NCBI GenBank assembly: GCA_944323655.1
Contig: CALUTL010000004.1
Coordinates: 53,881 to 117,880, forward strand
Source of the DNA: Candidatus Gastranaerophilales bacterium
GTDB lineage: Bacteria; Cyanobacteriota; Vampirovibrionia; Gastranaerophilales; Gastranaerophilaceae
DNA length: 64,000 bases
Reading direction: 5' to 3'
Part shown: positions 1 to 8,698 of the stretch, piece by piece
How the letters are laid out: each line of letters starts with the position of its first letter
Position numbering within the stretch: the first letter of the stretch is position 1
The notes under the pieces: generated by a model
What the model was told of the DNA's origin: nothing
Seen by the model: the letters and a program-made list of their open reading frames with translations, nothing else
Database searches by the model: none
Position numbers and translations under genes: made by a program

Positions 1-78
1 AATAATTTGAAATAATTAAATTATGTAAAAAAGATTAAAAAATTAGCAATTTTAGATTTTTACTGCTTTTATAGAGGT

Positions 79-921
79 GTGTTCACAGATAATATAAAAA
101 CTCGAAATATTTCAGGACAATATTACATAACCACCCCTCAAATTCAAAGGGGATATTATGCTGAGCCAAAACCTGAACCTCTTATACCGGAGGATGCAAA
201 ACCTTTAATAACCTTCGGGATTTTACAGACCTTAACCGTACTTTTGCAAAAAGCTTCAAAATGGTGCGGGAATAAGCTTATGCAGGGGAAAGAGTTTACA
301 ACCCCTAAAAACATAGAAAAAGCAGCAGAACACATGCTTTCTTCAAACAATTTGAAAGATAAGATTAATGTAGAATACATAACAACAAGCAACGCAAGAC
401 AAATAGCCGGAAAATACGGACAAAATAACGCTGAATTTCTGAAAATACTAACCCCTGTTGCGAACGGAGAAAATGCATTTTATGCAGATAGCTTAAAGCT
501 TGCAGTTGCGCCGAAGTCAAAACCCTCGCTTATACTCCACGAGCTCGGGCATGCTGTTAATGCAAACAAAGGCAAAGTTCTTAAATTCTTACAGAAATCA
601 AAATCCAAAATTGCCAACCTGACTCCCGCACTTTTGCTGCTAAACTCTATTGCGCCAAAAGAAAAAGGGAAGAAAACTTTTTTGGAAAAATATGCAGGAC
701 TAATCGGTTTTGGCGCATTTTTACCGACGATTATTGAAGAAGGTATAGCTTCCGTAAGAGGAATTAAAGCTGCTAAAAAAATTCAGCAAACAGTAGACAA
801 AACAATTAAACTGGCTCCGCTAAAACGCAATTATTTCTTTGCTTGGATGACGTATTTAATAGCAGGCTTAATCTTCGGAACCGGTGTGCATTTAAATATG
901 ATGGATTTTCGCAACAAATAA
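79..921 (+). CDS. Putative membrane-associated HExxH metalloprotease-like protein
   Basis: 280 residues from a GTG start that follows a GAGG-like site at 74-77; no in-frame ATG lies near the 5' end. The zinc-binding motif HELGH is at about residues 154-158, followed by AVNANKG, which suits a gluzincin-like or minimal metallopeptidase. A hydrophobic stretch near 202-222 and another near the C-terminus (FFAWMTYLIAGLIFGTG) suggest membrane association. There is no N-terminal signal peptide, and residues 15-40 are Pro/Tyr-rich and probably disordered. The HExxH motif is read directly; protease activity is inference because no third zinc ligand can be assigned with confidence. A second, unrelated HExxH protein lies at 3813-4931. 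No close family is recognised; it is probably a lineage-specific protein. Confidence 0.6.
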   Translation: MFTDNIKTRNISGQYYITTPQIQRGYYAEPKPEPLIPEDAKPLITFGILQTLTVLLQKASKWCGNKLMQGKEFTTPKNIEKAAEHMLSSNNLKDKINVEYITTSNARQIAGKYGQNNAEFLKILTPVANGENAFYADSLKLAVAPKSKPSLILHELGHAVNANKGKVLKFLQKSKSKIANLTPALLLLNSIAPKEKGKKTFLEKYAGLIGFGAFLPTIIEEGIASVRGIKAAKKIQQTVDKTIKLAPLKRNYFFAWMTYLIAGLIFGTGVHLNMMDFRNK

Positions 922-981
922 GATTTGACTTAAAATAATTTTTATCGTAGACTTGGTATGACCGGCGGGTCACAATTGAAA

Positions 982-1048
982 ATATCGGGATGTAGCACTC
1001 TGCCGAACAAACGATTGAGTATCGTTTGTGAGAGGACTTGGTAGCGTA
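982..1048 (+). repeat. Interrupted partial copy of the tRNA-Pro 5' half
   Basis: A 15-bp stretch at 982-996 is identical to 1090-1104, the 5' end of tRNA-Pro with flanking bases. A 12-bp stretch, CTTGGTAGCGTA, at 1037-1048 is identical to 1109-1120, the D-arm. In the complete tRNA these blocks are 4 bp apart; here they are separated by 40 bp containing a perfect 9-bp stem (1007-1015 with 1021-1029, loop TGAGT). It looks like a decayed or insertion-split tRNA copy. The alternative is a leader hairpin that resembles the tRNA by descent. No complete tRNA can fold here. Confidence 0.5.
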
Positions 1049-1093
1049 AGCGGACAAGGTGCATTGTCTTGATAAAACTTCAAAATTAAATAT

Positions 1094-1170
1094 CGGGATG
1101 TAGCGCAGCTTGGTAGCGTACCTCGCTTGGGACGAGGGGGTCGCAGGTTCAAATCCTGTCATCCCGACCA
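1094..1170 (+). tRNA. tRNA-Pro(TGG)
   Basis: The 77-nt cloverleaf has acceptor CGGGATG pairing with CATCCCG, discriminator A and an encoded CCA. The anticodon stem CCTCG/CGAGG closes a loop CTTGGGA with anticodon TGG. The T-arm contains GTTCAAATC. CCA is encoded here, but not in the tRNA-Lys and tRNA-Glu genes of this window. A Rho-independent terminator follows 10 bp downstream. Confidence 0.95.
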
Positions 1171-1180
1171 TTAACTTTTA

Positions 1181-1209
1181 AGGCATTAGTATTTTCTAAT
1201 GCCTTTTTT
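1181..1209 (+). terminator. Rho-independent terminator of tRNA-Pro
   Basis: A perfect 9-bp stem AGGCATTAG/CTAATGCCT (1181-1189 with 1196-1204) is followed directly by a T-run. Confidence 0.85.
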
Positions 1210-1314
1210 ATATTTCAGTAATGTATATTAATTAATACTCAGTAATCTTTGACAGTTTCTTTTTTTGTATTAAGATTAGATATATACATTTAGATATTAT
1301 GAGGATTAGGGAAA

Positions 1315-2460
1315 GTGGATTTTACAACTTGGACCATTGAAGCATTAAAGATGCTTGCACAATTTGTCGGAAGCTATGGAATAGCAATTATTATTTTAAC
1401 GATTATAGTAAGAATGTTCTTATGGCCATTGAACGTTTCACAGCAGAGATCAATGCGTCAAATGCAGACATTGCAACCCAAACTTAAGGCTATACAGGAA
1501 CGCTACAAGAGCGATCCGCAAAAGATGCAGATGAAACTTATGGAAATCTATAAAGAACATAACGTCAACCCTATGGGCGGGTGTTTACCATTATTTGTAC
1601 AAATGCCGGTATTTATCCTATTGTATTCAGCATTAATGAGTCCTCAGTTCATTCAAATGGCGGGTGATTCCAGTTTTCTATTTATAAACAGCTTGGCAAC
1701 GACACTTAGAGCCACAGCAGGAATTTCGAATGACGGAATTATGGGTACTTCAAAGTACGACACATTTATCTTAGGTAAAACCGCGACTGTGTACTTACCA
1801 AACGAAACTCTTAAGAATGTAAAAGTTGAAAAACCTAATAAAGCTTTAGAAATTCAAGGAGAATTAAATCCCGGAGAAGACATTGATTTTAAAGTAAGTC
1901 TCGATCAATTAGATTTAAAATTCAGCCAACTTGATATGATTGAAAAAGCTGACCTTGATATTACAGATATGAACACGAAAGAAACAGAACGTGTAACTTT
2001 CGTTCGTCAGGGCGGACTTTTAATTGCATCACTACCTTCAAAGGCAGTTGAAAGATCTTTCCACTGGGATGTTCTTTTGTTAATGTTATTGTTCGGTCTA
2101 ACAATGTGGCTATCACAGAAGTATATGATGGCACAAAACAAAAACAACATGCCTGAAGATCCAACCCAACAGGCAATTCAAAAGTCAATGGGAACATTTA
2201 TGCCGATAATGATTATGGCAACATTTGTTATCATCCCGATACCTGCTGGTGTTTTTATCTATCTGATTGTATCAAACGTTATACAGATATTGCAGACAGT
2301 TATTGTAAATAAACAAATGGATGCAGAAGAAACGGCTAAGAAAGTTCAGGCATCAGACGGTTCCAAAGTTATAGAAGCAGAGCTTGTTGACGAAAATATA
2401 AATAAAAGTAAGTCATTAGTTGACAACATGAAAAACATGTTCAAAAAAAAGGAGCTGTAG
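1315..2460 (+). CDS. yidC: Membrane protein insertase YidC/Oxa1 family
   Basis: 381 residues from a GTG start. YidC inserts and folds inner-membrane proteins, alone or with SecYEG. The family core is visible: a first transmembrane helix with the conserved positively charged residue (TIIVRMFLWPL, about residues 26-36). It is followed by the cytoplasmic helical hairpin (QPKLKAIQERY, MEIYKEHNVNPMGGCLP) and a hydrophobic helix VQMPVFILLYSALM. A periplasmic domain of about 130 residues follows, then further helices near 250-330. The long loop placed between helices 2 and 3, with no large N-terminal P1 domain, resembles cyanobacterial/chloroplast-type rather than proteobacterial YidC. The lysine-rich C-terminal tail fits ribosome contact. 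The gene is followed closely by a 98-residue ORF and queA, probably in one operon. Confidence 0.93.
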   Translation: MDFTTWTIEALKMLAQFVGSYGIAIIILTIIVRMFLWPLNVSQQRSMRQMQTLQPKLKAIQERYKSDPQKMQMKLMEIYKEHNVNPMGGCLPLFVQMPVFILLYSALMSPQFIQMAGDSSFLFINSLATTLRATAGISNDGIMGTSKYDTFILGKTATVYLPNETLKNVKVEKPNKALEIQGELNPGEDIDFKVSLDQLDLKFSQLDMIEKADLDITDMNTKETERVTFVRQGGLLIASLPSKAVERSFHWDVLLLMLLFGLTMWLSQKYMMAQNKNNMPEDPTQQAIQKSMGTFMPIMIMATFVIIPIPAGVFIYLIVSNVIQILQTVIVNKQMDAEETAKKVQASDGSKVIEAELVDENINKSKSLVDNMKNMFKKKEL

Positions 2461-2463
2461 ATA

Positions 2464-2760
2464 GTGAAAGTTCCAAAAACCGCATACACCAAAACACAAA
2501 AATTGGTAAAGGGCATTGATTATGCCGTGAAAAACAGAAAAGGCACAATAAACCATTTAAAAGCACAATGCGGGAAAGAAACTCTGGATGAGTTTTTAGC
2601 TAACGGATATATTAACAACAAAACGAACAGCAAAAACAACACTGAATATTTCAAAGTTACCAAGAAGGGTGATGATTATTACAAAAAGCTTTTTGGCATT
2701 TACGAATATTACAAAACACGTGTTTTGGGAATTATTGAAAAAGTAATGGGAAAAATTTAG
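2464..2760 (+). CDS. Small basic protein of unknown function
   Basis: 98 residues, GTG start, 3 bp after yidC and 1 bp before queA, so probably translated from the same transcript; GGAG at 2450-2453 serves as ribosome binding site. The protein is lysine-rich. It has an alpha-helical layout with a segment resembling a winged-helix (IDYAVKNRKGTINHLKAQCG ... EFLANGYINN ... FKVTKKGDDYY), in which 'T-x-KG' resembles the wing of wHTH proteins. That is a weak visual resemblance, not a family assignment. No known family is recognised. Confidence 0.7.
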   Translation: MKVPKTAYTKTQKLVKGIDYAVKNRKGTINHLKAQCGKETLDEFLANGYINNKTNSKNNTEYFKVTKKGDDYYKKLFGIYEYYKTRVLGIIEKVMGKI

Positions 2761-2761
2761 A

Positions 2762-3808
2762 ATGTTTTTGTCGGAATTTGATTACAATTTACCGGAAAAT
2801 CTAATCGCACAGCTTCCGGCGGACAAGCGGGAAAACTCAAAAATGATGGTGCTTGAAAAAGATACCCAATCAATTCAGCACAAGCACTTTTACGATATAG
2901 TTGATTTAATCGACGAAAATTCAATTTTGGTGCTTAATAACACCAAAGTCATGCCTGCCCGTCTATACGGAATGAAAGAAGAAACCGGAGCAAAAATTGA
3001 AGTTTTTCTTCTAAAACAACTTGAAGGTAAAACTTGGGAAACATTAATTAAGCCTTCCAAAAGGGTTAAAGAAGGGACGATTATCAAAATCAGCGATGAA
3101 TTATCCGCAAAAGCAATTGAGAAAACGGAAGAAGACGGCGGATGGATTGTTGAACTGATTTATGAGGGGAATATATTAGAGGTATTGCACAGAAACGGCA
3201 ACATTCCTCTTCCGCCATATATTGAGAGAAAACTGGCAAATGAAGACATAAAAAAGCTTGATTTTGAACGCTACCAGACAGTTTACGCAAAAGATGAAGG
3301 TTCTGTTGCGGCTCCGACTGCGGGATTACATTTTACAAAAGAGATTTTGCAGAAGCTTCAGGATAAAGGAGTTGAGATAGCTTATGTTACTTTAAATGTC
3401 GGACTTGGCACATTCAGACCGGTAAAATGCGAAAACATTTTAGAGCATAAAATGCATTCTGAAACCTTTGAAATATCCGAAGAAACAGCAAGAAAAATCA
3501 ATGAAGCAAAAACAAAGGGTAAAAAGCTTGTAGCCGTCGGCACAACAACCGTCAGAACCTTAGAAACCGCCTATCAAAAATACGGCTGTATAAAAGCCTG
3601 CCACGATCATTCGGAATTATTCATATACCCGCCTTACGAGTTTAAGGTTATTGATGAATTGATTACTAACTTTCACCTGCCGAAATCAACCCTTCTGATG
3701 CTGGTATCCGCACTTGCAGGTAAGAATTTTATTTTCAAAGCCTATGATGAAGCAGTAAAAAACAATTACAGATTTTTCTCATATGGTGATTGCATGTATA
3801 TAAAATAA
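2762..3808 (+). CDS. queA: S-adenosylmethionine:tRNA ribosyltransferase-isomerase
   Basis: 348 residues, the usual length for QueA. The enzyme transfers and isomerises the ribosyl group of SAM onto 7-aminomethyl-7-deazaguanine at tRNA wobble position 34, giving epoxyqueuosine. Family landmarks are the N-terminal FDYNLPENLIAQLPADKR, the central AAPTAGLHFT motif, NVGLGTFRPV, and the C-terminal TNFHLPKSTLLMLVSA. The ATG start is 1 bp after the preceding stop. No other queuosine gene is in the window. The stop codon is only 4 bp from that of the convergent gene at 3813, with no obvious terminator between them. Confidence 0.96.
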   Translation: MFLSEFDYNLPENLIAQLPADKRENSKMMVLEKDTQSIQHKHFYDIVDLIDENSILVLNNTKVMPARLYGMKEETGAKIEVFLLKQLEGKTWETLIKPSKRVKEGTIIKISDELSAKAIEKTEEDGGWIVELIYEGNILEVLHRNGNIPLPPYIERKLANEDIKKLDFERYQTVYAKDEGSVAAPTAGLHFTKEILQKLQDKGVEIAYVTLNVGLGTFRPVKCENILEHKMHSETFEISEETARKINEAKTKGKKLVAVGTTTVRTLETAYQKYGCIKACHDHSELFIYPPYEFKVIDELITNFHLPKSTLLMLVSALAGKNFIFKAYDEAVKNNYRFFSYGDCMYIK

Positions 3809-3812
3809 TCGT

Positions 3813-4931
3813 TTAGCCTAAATCAAAATCGTTGAGTGCAAATTTACCTTCCTGCATCCATTTATAAATTCTGTCAAGGTAATCTATTTGATCTTTTACC
3901 GTCATATTTTTGCCTATTTCTTGTAAAACTTTAACTTGTTCTATTAACTTATTTTGATCGACTTCTATTTTTCCGTTTAAGGTTTCTTTAACGTATTTTA
4001 AAGCTTTAATACCTTCAGGTTTTGACATCCCGATTGATATATCTGATAAGATGTCAAAGGTATTTTCGTTGTAAAAGTTAGTGATTGGTTCTGATTTATT
4101 CTTTTCAATATAACTTTCCATTAGTCTTTTTATTTTACCAAATCTTTCTCCTGCAATATCAGGTAAGATGTACTCATCTTCACCGTAATGTTTTAATAGC
4201 TTCTTTTGATATTGATAAGCGGATTTTTCAAGCTCATTGTTACAATATTTGTTAAATCTGCAAAATTGAGCGTAAACAGAGTTTGCTCTTGTGCCTCCTG
4301 TTGTGTCATAGCTATAATTTTCAATTGCATCCAGATATTTTTTTGCATCAAAGCCTGAAATATCAGCATCTTCGCTCAATTTAAGCCAAAAGTTTCTATC
4401 AAAAGATTTACCAACGTTGTCCCCAAACTTTAGACGTCCTTTTAATAGTGCCTTTTCAGCTTCATCAATTCCTGCAGCTTTGACTGTTTTTGCAAATTTG
4501 TCAAGATGATCAATTTCATGCCTAATTGCAGCGATAAGTTGTTTTGTAGAAAGTGTTTTTTCGTTGCTTACAGATAGAGTACCATCAAAAAAATCTACAG
4601 CTAAATCCATGTTCCCTGTGAAATTGCCTTCTTTAACTAATTCAGGGTGTCTGTACCCTAAAGCTTTAAGAAACGCGTCTTTTATTTGCATAGCCTTTTC
4701 TTTTTGAGTCCCTTTTACATTTAAAAGATTATCCAGAAGCTCTGGTGATAGAGTAGGATCTTTTGTAAAAGAGCAGGTATCACCTTTTAAAGGTGCAGCC
4801 AGCTTTAATCCGTCAATTTTTAAACTTTTTAGACTCTGTGGTTTTGTAACTAAAACAGATTCTTTTCCGCAAGTCTTTAAAAAATTCGCAGTACGTTTTG
4901 CAATATTTATTGTAAAATCTACTTTTCCCAT
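3813..4931 (-). CDS. Unknown protein with a HExxH (HEIDH) motif
   Basis: 372 residues with an ATG start. Residues 138-142 read HEIDH in the context AAIRHEIDHLDKF, typical of zinc-dependent metallopeptidases. Elsewhere the protein is mostly helical and charged, with no signal peptide or membrane segment. It has a Cys at 21 and 53 and a C-terminal repeat-like helical region (KALKYVKETLNGK, LDRIYKWMQEGKFALNDFDLG). The N-terminal segment IDGLKLAAPLKGDTCSFTKDP resembles a flexible leader. Proteolytic function is inference from the motif alone. It may belong to a lineage-specific set that includes the HExxH protein at 79-921, although the two show no other similarity. Confidence 0.7.
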   Translation of the reverse strand: MGKVDFTINIAKRTANFLKTCGKESVLVTKPQSLKSLKIDGLKLAAPLKGDTCSFTKDPTLSPELLDNLLNVKGTQKEKAMQIKDAFLKALGYRHPELVKEGNFTGNMDLAVDFFDGTLSVSNEKTLSTKQLIAAIRHEIDHLDKFAKTVKAAGIDEAEKALLKGRLKFGDNVGKSFDRNFWLKLSEDADISGFDAKKYLDAIENYSYDTTGGTRANSVYAQFCRFNKYCNNELEKSAYQYQKKLLKHYGEDEYILPDIAGERFGKIKRLMESYIEKNKSEPITNFYNENTFDILSDISIGMSKPEGIKALKYVKETLNGKIEVDQNKLIEQVKVLQEIGKNMTVKDQIDYLDRIYKWMQEGKFALNDFDLG

Positions 4932-5121
4932 ATGTTTTTCCCCTTGATAAATATATAAAGTATTTTGTTTTGAGAAAATTGCTATTAAATTTAAAGTTTT
5001 GACATTTTTATAAAAATCATTAATTCAAATAGAGGATAACAAAACGGGTTATAGTATATAGAATAATAAGTGATGTCGGATAAGGCATGATTTTTCGACA
5101 AAAGACAAGGGGACGAAAATT

Positions 5122-5883
5122 ATGTTTTCGGAAATGATACAGGGATTATTAAATTCAGGCGGAAAGACGCAAGCTATGCAAAGATACGCACAGCTTCAAA
5201 ATCGTGTTGCAAACTTTCGAAATCAAATTAACGGACCTGAAATGCCGCAGAATGCGAATCCGATTGATACTCTCTACCCCTCAAACAAAACAAATGTTCA
5301 GTCATTTGAGAATGTTTTAAAAGCCTCAACGACAGATTTTGGCACACTTCTTCGCGGCCCTCAGATGATGAATGTAAATGCAAACATTATAAAAAACCAG
5401 ACACCTGTTCAGTCTTTGAATTCGGCATTAGAAGAATTACAAAACTCCAAAAAAGTTAATGAAATACAAGTTCCGCAACTTAATATAGATAAAACCTCCG
5501 CCAATAAAAGCCAGATATTAAGTATGATAAGCCAAATAGCTGATAAACACGGAATAGATGAGGATTTAATAAAAGCTGTAATCAAGCAGGAATCCGGCTT
5601 TAACACAAGAGCAAAATCAAAAGCAGGAGCAATGGGGCTTATGCAATTAATGCCCGCAACAGCGGCAAGCCTTGGTGTAAAAGATCCTTTTAATCCTGTT
5701 CAAAATGTCGAAGGCGGCACAAAATATTTAAAATCCATGCTTGACAAATATAACGGAAACATAATTTTAGCACTTGCAGCATATAACGCAGGCCCGGGAG
5801 CCGTCGACAAATATGACGGAGTTCCGCCTTATAAAGAAACTCAAAATTACATAAGAAATATATTAGCCAATTATTTAGAATAA
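5122..5883 (+). CDS. Lytic transglycosylase, SLT domain
   Basis: 253 residues. The C-terminal half (about 130-253) is a soluble-lytic-transglycosylase-like domain with KQESGFNTRAKS (catalytic Glu157), AMGLMQLMPATA (172-181) and LALAAYNAGPGAVDKY (217-231). It cleaves the MurNAc-GlcNAc bond of peptidoglycan with formation of 1,6-anhydro-MurNAc. The N-terminal 120 residues are Asn/Gln-rich and have no signal peptide. Export is therefore unexplained: either a non-classical route or use in a cell-envelope machine. The layout recalls flagellar or secretion-associated SLT proteins, but no such genes are adjacent. The gene sits alone between divergent and co-oriented neighbours. Confidence 0.9.
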   Translation: MFSEMIQGLLNSGGKTQAMQRYAQLQNRVANFRNQINGPEMPQNANPIDTLYPSNKTNVQSFENVLKASTTDFGTLLRGPQMMNVNANIIKNQTPVQSLNSALEELQNSKKVNEIQVPQLNIDKTSANKSQILSMISQIADKHGIDEDLIKAVIKQESGFNTRAKSKAGAMGLMQLMPATAASLGVKDPFNPVQNVEGGTKYLKSMLDKYNGNIILALAAYNAGPGAVDKYDGVPPYKETQNYIRNILANYLE

Positions 5884-5893
5884 ATTAAAATTT

Positions 5894-5921
5894 TTGCATT
5901 AATTATTTTTTCTGTTACAAT
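5894..5921 (+). promoter_or_regulatory. Candidate sigma-70 promoter for the MCE gene
   Basis: TTGCAT (5894-5899), 16-bp spacer, TACAAT (5916-5921), 39 bp before the start codon. A GTTAC-TT-GTAAC palindrome overlaps the transcript start region and could be an operator. Confidence 0.45.
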
Positions 5922-5959
5922 AGCCATAGCTGTTACTTGTAACAAAGGAAAGGTTGTTA

Positions 5960-7321
5960 ATGAGATTTTCATCATCTTTTAAAGTAGGGCTTCTGACGCT
6001 AATAGCGCTTGTGCTTTTGGTCGGTGTAGTGTTGAAAGTAAAAGGAAGAGCTTTAACATCTGCAAAACGAATAGAGATAACTTTTAAAGATGTAAACGGC
6101 ATGCGCCCAGGAGCAGGCGTTCAGATGATGGGGCTGAAAGTCGGCCAGGTTGAAGAAATTAAGCCTGTAATTGAAAATGAAAACAGCCATGTTGATGTAA
6201 AATTTGTAATAACAGAACCCGGAATTGAAATTCCTCAGGCTTCAGTTTTTTCAATTCAGCAATCAGGTTTAATCGGAGAACTTTTCTTAGAAATTACTCC
6301 TCCAAGAACCCGCACAATTTATATTCCGGTAGAAAATAAAAATGTTCTTTATAAAGATGATCCTGTTCAAATGCAGCTTGATGACAAAATTTATGATGTA
6401 GGCAAAATTAAAAATATTGAAATAATTTCAAAAGAAGTTTTACCTTACAACATAAAAGACGTAATAAAAACGAATAATGCCTACAAGATTGATTATATTG
6501 TGAACCTTCCTGGTCTAATCCTGCCTGAGTTTTTAAAAGGAAAAGCAATCTCAACAAACGGGAAGAAAACACTTTTAATTTCAACTCTTGATGACGTAAT
6601 TCTTCCATATCCGACTCAAACTTCGCCTTATACGGTAATTGAGCCGATGAGAATTTCAGACTTTATGGAATGGCAGTACAAAGCTGCGGAATCATTAACC
6701 GAAACCAACCAAAAGGTTAATATGCTTTTATCCGATGAAGTTATTGCGGAATTAAAAAATTCTGTATCAAATATAAACTCATTAACAGCACAAACAGCAC
6801 AAACAATGAGCAAGATAGATGCACTTGTAGAATCATCAAAGGATGATATTAATACATTAATGGCGATGCTGGATCAGACTTCCAAAGACTTCAACAAACT
6901 GTCGGAGAATATAAATACAATAATCGGCGATCCTGATTTTAAAACAACGATGCTTTCAACGGCAGATTCGCTGGACAAACTTGCGCAGAATATAAATAAA
7001 ATTATCGGCGATGATGAACAAGCAGCCCAGATGGCGGCAGACATAAGAGAAATTACCCATAATGCTAATGAAATAAGCACTTATATAAATGAAATAACTC
7101 AGGATGAACAGCTTAAAAAAGATTTGACAAGCGCTGTTTCAAACGCAAACAAAGCAATGATAAACCTGAACACAGCACTTTCAACAGTAAATCAGGTTAC
7201 ACCTGAAAAGAAAACAGAATTGCAGACAATTATAGAGGATACAAAAGTTACGACCTGCAATTTAAGAAAATTCTCAGAAAAACTAAACAAAAGATTTTTA
7301 CTCTGGAGATTAATGTTCTAA
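5960..7321 (+). CDS. MlaD/MCE-family lipid transport protein
   Basis: 453 residues from ATG 5960, which has an AAAGGAAAGG ribosome site 6 bp upstream; an upstream in-frame TTG at 5954 lies too close to that site. An N-terminal membrane anchor (about 7-27, LLTLIALVLLVGVVL) precedes a single MCE domain (about 35-125; FKDVNGMRPGAGVQMMGLKVGQV, SGLIGELFLEI). A long C-terminal region with coiled-coil/helical repeats follows, including two nearly identical copies of LAQNINKIIGDD and LSENINTIIGDP (about 320 and 345). The family forms hexameric lipid shuttles between inner membrane and outer membrane or thylakoid-type membranes. No MlaE/MlaF permease or ATPase gene is adjacent, so partners must lie elsewhere. 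Confidence 0.9.
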   Translation: MRFSSSFKVGLLTLIALVLLVGVVLKVKGRALTSAKRIEITFKDVNGMRPGAGVQMMGLKVGQVEEIKPVIENENSHVDVKFVITEPGIEIPQASVFSIQQSGLIGELFLEITPPRTRTIYIPVENKNVLYKDDPVQMQLDDKIYDVGKIKNIEIISKEVLPYNIKDVIKTNNAYKIDYIVNLPGLILPEFLKGKAISTNGKKTLLISTLDDVILPYPTQTSPYTVIEPMRISDFMEWQYKAAESLTETNQKVNMLLSDEVIAELKNSVSNINSLTAQTAQTMSKIDALVESSKDDINTLMAMLDQTSKDFNKLSENINTIIGDPDFKTTMLSTADSLDKLAQNINKIIGDDEQAAQMAADIREITHNANEISTYINEITQDEQLKKDLTSAVSNANKAMINLNTALSTVNQVTPEKKTELQTIIEDTKVTTCNLRKFSEKLNKRFLLWRLMF

Positions 7322-7350
7322 ACAAAAAAAAAATGAAAGGATTTAAAACA

Positions 7351-7638
7351 ATGCAAATTACCCCGATTAACAAAACGAATTTCAACGGCTACGGATATTC
7401 AGATATGCAGAAGCTTGCAAAGTATGCACTTGAAAGACAAAAAGGCTCAATGTATGATTTAAATAAAAAATTTGCGCCTGATTTAATCAAAACATTTTCT
7501 GATTGCGGACATATTCACATAGATCAGGCACTTCAGAACTGGCAGGCAGATAAATTTCTGAAAGAAATGCCGCCGATATCTGAACCCAAAAGATTCGGAA
7601 AATTATTTTCATATAACAAAACTTTTTACAAAAAGTAA
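7351..7638 (+). CDS. Small lineage-type protein with N-terminal FNG motif
   Basis: 95 residues if started at ATG 7351, which has AAAGG at 7336-7340; an upstream in-frame ATG at 7333 lacks a site. The N-terminus reads MQITPINKTNFNGYGYSD, a short leader with Phe-x-Gly. Similar leaders occur in other proteins of this window (ISFGDGQF at 22994-25963, PTFGGIQ at 58179-59642). The rest is Lys-rich and helical with one Cys-x-His (DCGHIHID). Function unknown. It lies 12-30 bp after the MCE gene and 22 bp before lpxK, so it is probably cotranscribed. Confidence 0.65.
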   Translation: MQITPINKTNFNGYGYSDMQKLAKYALERQKGSMYDLNKKFAPDLIKTFSDCGHIHIDQALQNWQADKFLKEMPPISEPKRFGKLFSYNKTFYKK

Positions 7639-7660
7639 TTAAAAGAAAGATGAATCGCTA

Positions 7661-8698
7661 ATGAATTTAGCATCAAAAATAACAAAAATTCATTATGATA
7701 AAAACGCAAAGGGCATTTTGTTTAGGATGCTTGAATTTTGTTCGCTTTTTTACGGACTTGCAAGCCGATTAAAAAATTATTTGTATGACAATAATATAAT
7801 AAAACCCAAAACCGTTGCGGCTTATGTAGTTTCGGTCGGCAACGTAACGACAGGCGGAGTCGGCAAGACACCTGTAGTATCTAAAATAGCAAAATATTTT
7901 ATATCTAAAGGCGAAAAAACAGCGATTATATCAAGAGGTTACGGCGGAGAACTTCCGAACAAACAAATCAACGTAATTTCAGACGGGCAAAAGATTTTTT
8001 ACAATGCCCGCCTTGCAGGAGATGAACCTTACTGGCTTGCGCAAAACACAATCGGTGCGGTTGTCATAACCTCCAAAAACAGAGCAGAGGCTGCAAAATT
8101 TGCAATAGAAAAATACGGTGTCACAAAGATTGTATTGGATGACGGATTTCAGCACAGAAAATTTAAACGTGATTTGGATATAGTGCTTGTCGACAGTGAA
8201 AAGCTTTACGGAAACGAGCATTTACTTCCCGCAGGCCCTCTAAGAGAGGGTAAAGAAGCCTTCAACCGTATTAACAGAATGGTGATTGTAAGCAAAAACA
8301 CAGACCACACAAAGGCCGAAAAGTTAGCGAAAATTACTTCTAAAAAAATGAATCTGCCGACGATTTTATGTAAAACAGAACCCGATTACGTCTACAACAT
8401 AAAAACAGGCGAAATTCTAAAAGATGACACCGAGGCAACCGCCGTTTCAGCAATAGGTCAGCCGGAGCAGTTTTACAAATTCTTAGGCAATTACAGAATC
8501 ACAAACACCAAAACTTTTGATGACCACCATCAATATGAAGCCGCAGATCTTCCCGAAGGCACAATAATCACAACAGAAAAAGATGCTGTTAAAATGAAAA
8601 ATTTTGACCGAGATGATATCTATGCCTTGAAATTAAGAACGGATATTGATGTTGAGGAACTTTTAAATGCACAAATTAAAACAAAATTCGGCAACTGA
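7661..8698 (+). CDS. lpxK: Tetraacyldisaccharide 4'-kinase
   Basis: 345 residues, typical for LpxK. It phosphorylates the 4' position of the lipid A precursor disaccharide at the inner face of the cytoplasmic membrane. Visible features are an N-terminal membrane-associated helix, the P-loop-like SVGNVTTGGVGKTPVV (58-73), ISRGYGG, the DDGFQHRKF motif, and a C-terminal FDDHHQYEAADLP followed by TTEKDAVKM. It shows that the organism makes lipid A. The 3' end overlaps the start of nth by 32 bp, which suggests translational coupling. Confidence 0.96.
   Translation: MNLASKITKIHYDKNAKGILFRMLEFCSLFYGLASRLKNYLYDNNIIKPKTVAAYVVSVGNVTTGGVGKTPVVSKIAKYFISKGEKTAIISRGYGGELPNKQINVISDGQKIFYNARLAGDEPYWLAQNTIGAVVITSKNRAEAAKFAIEKYGVTKIVLDDGFQHRKFKRDLDIVLVDSEKLYGNEHLLPAGPLREGKEAFNRINRMVIVSKNTDHTKAEKLAKITSKKMNLPTILCKTEPDYVYNIKTGEILKDDTEATAVSAIGQPEQFYKFLGNYRITNTKTFDDHHQYEAADLPEGTIITTEKDAVKMKNFDRDDIYALKLRTDIDVEELLNAQIKTKFGN

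Noticed and set aside
806..1171. 121-codon minus-strand ORF ending in a Gly-Phe-Glu-Pro-Ala-Thr-rich start
   Set aside because: It reads through the antisense strand of tRNA-Pro; this translated-tRNA peptide is a well-known false annotation.
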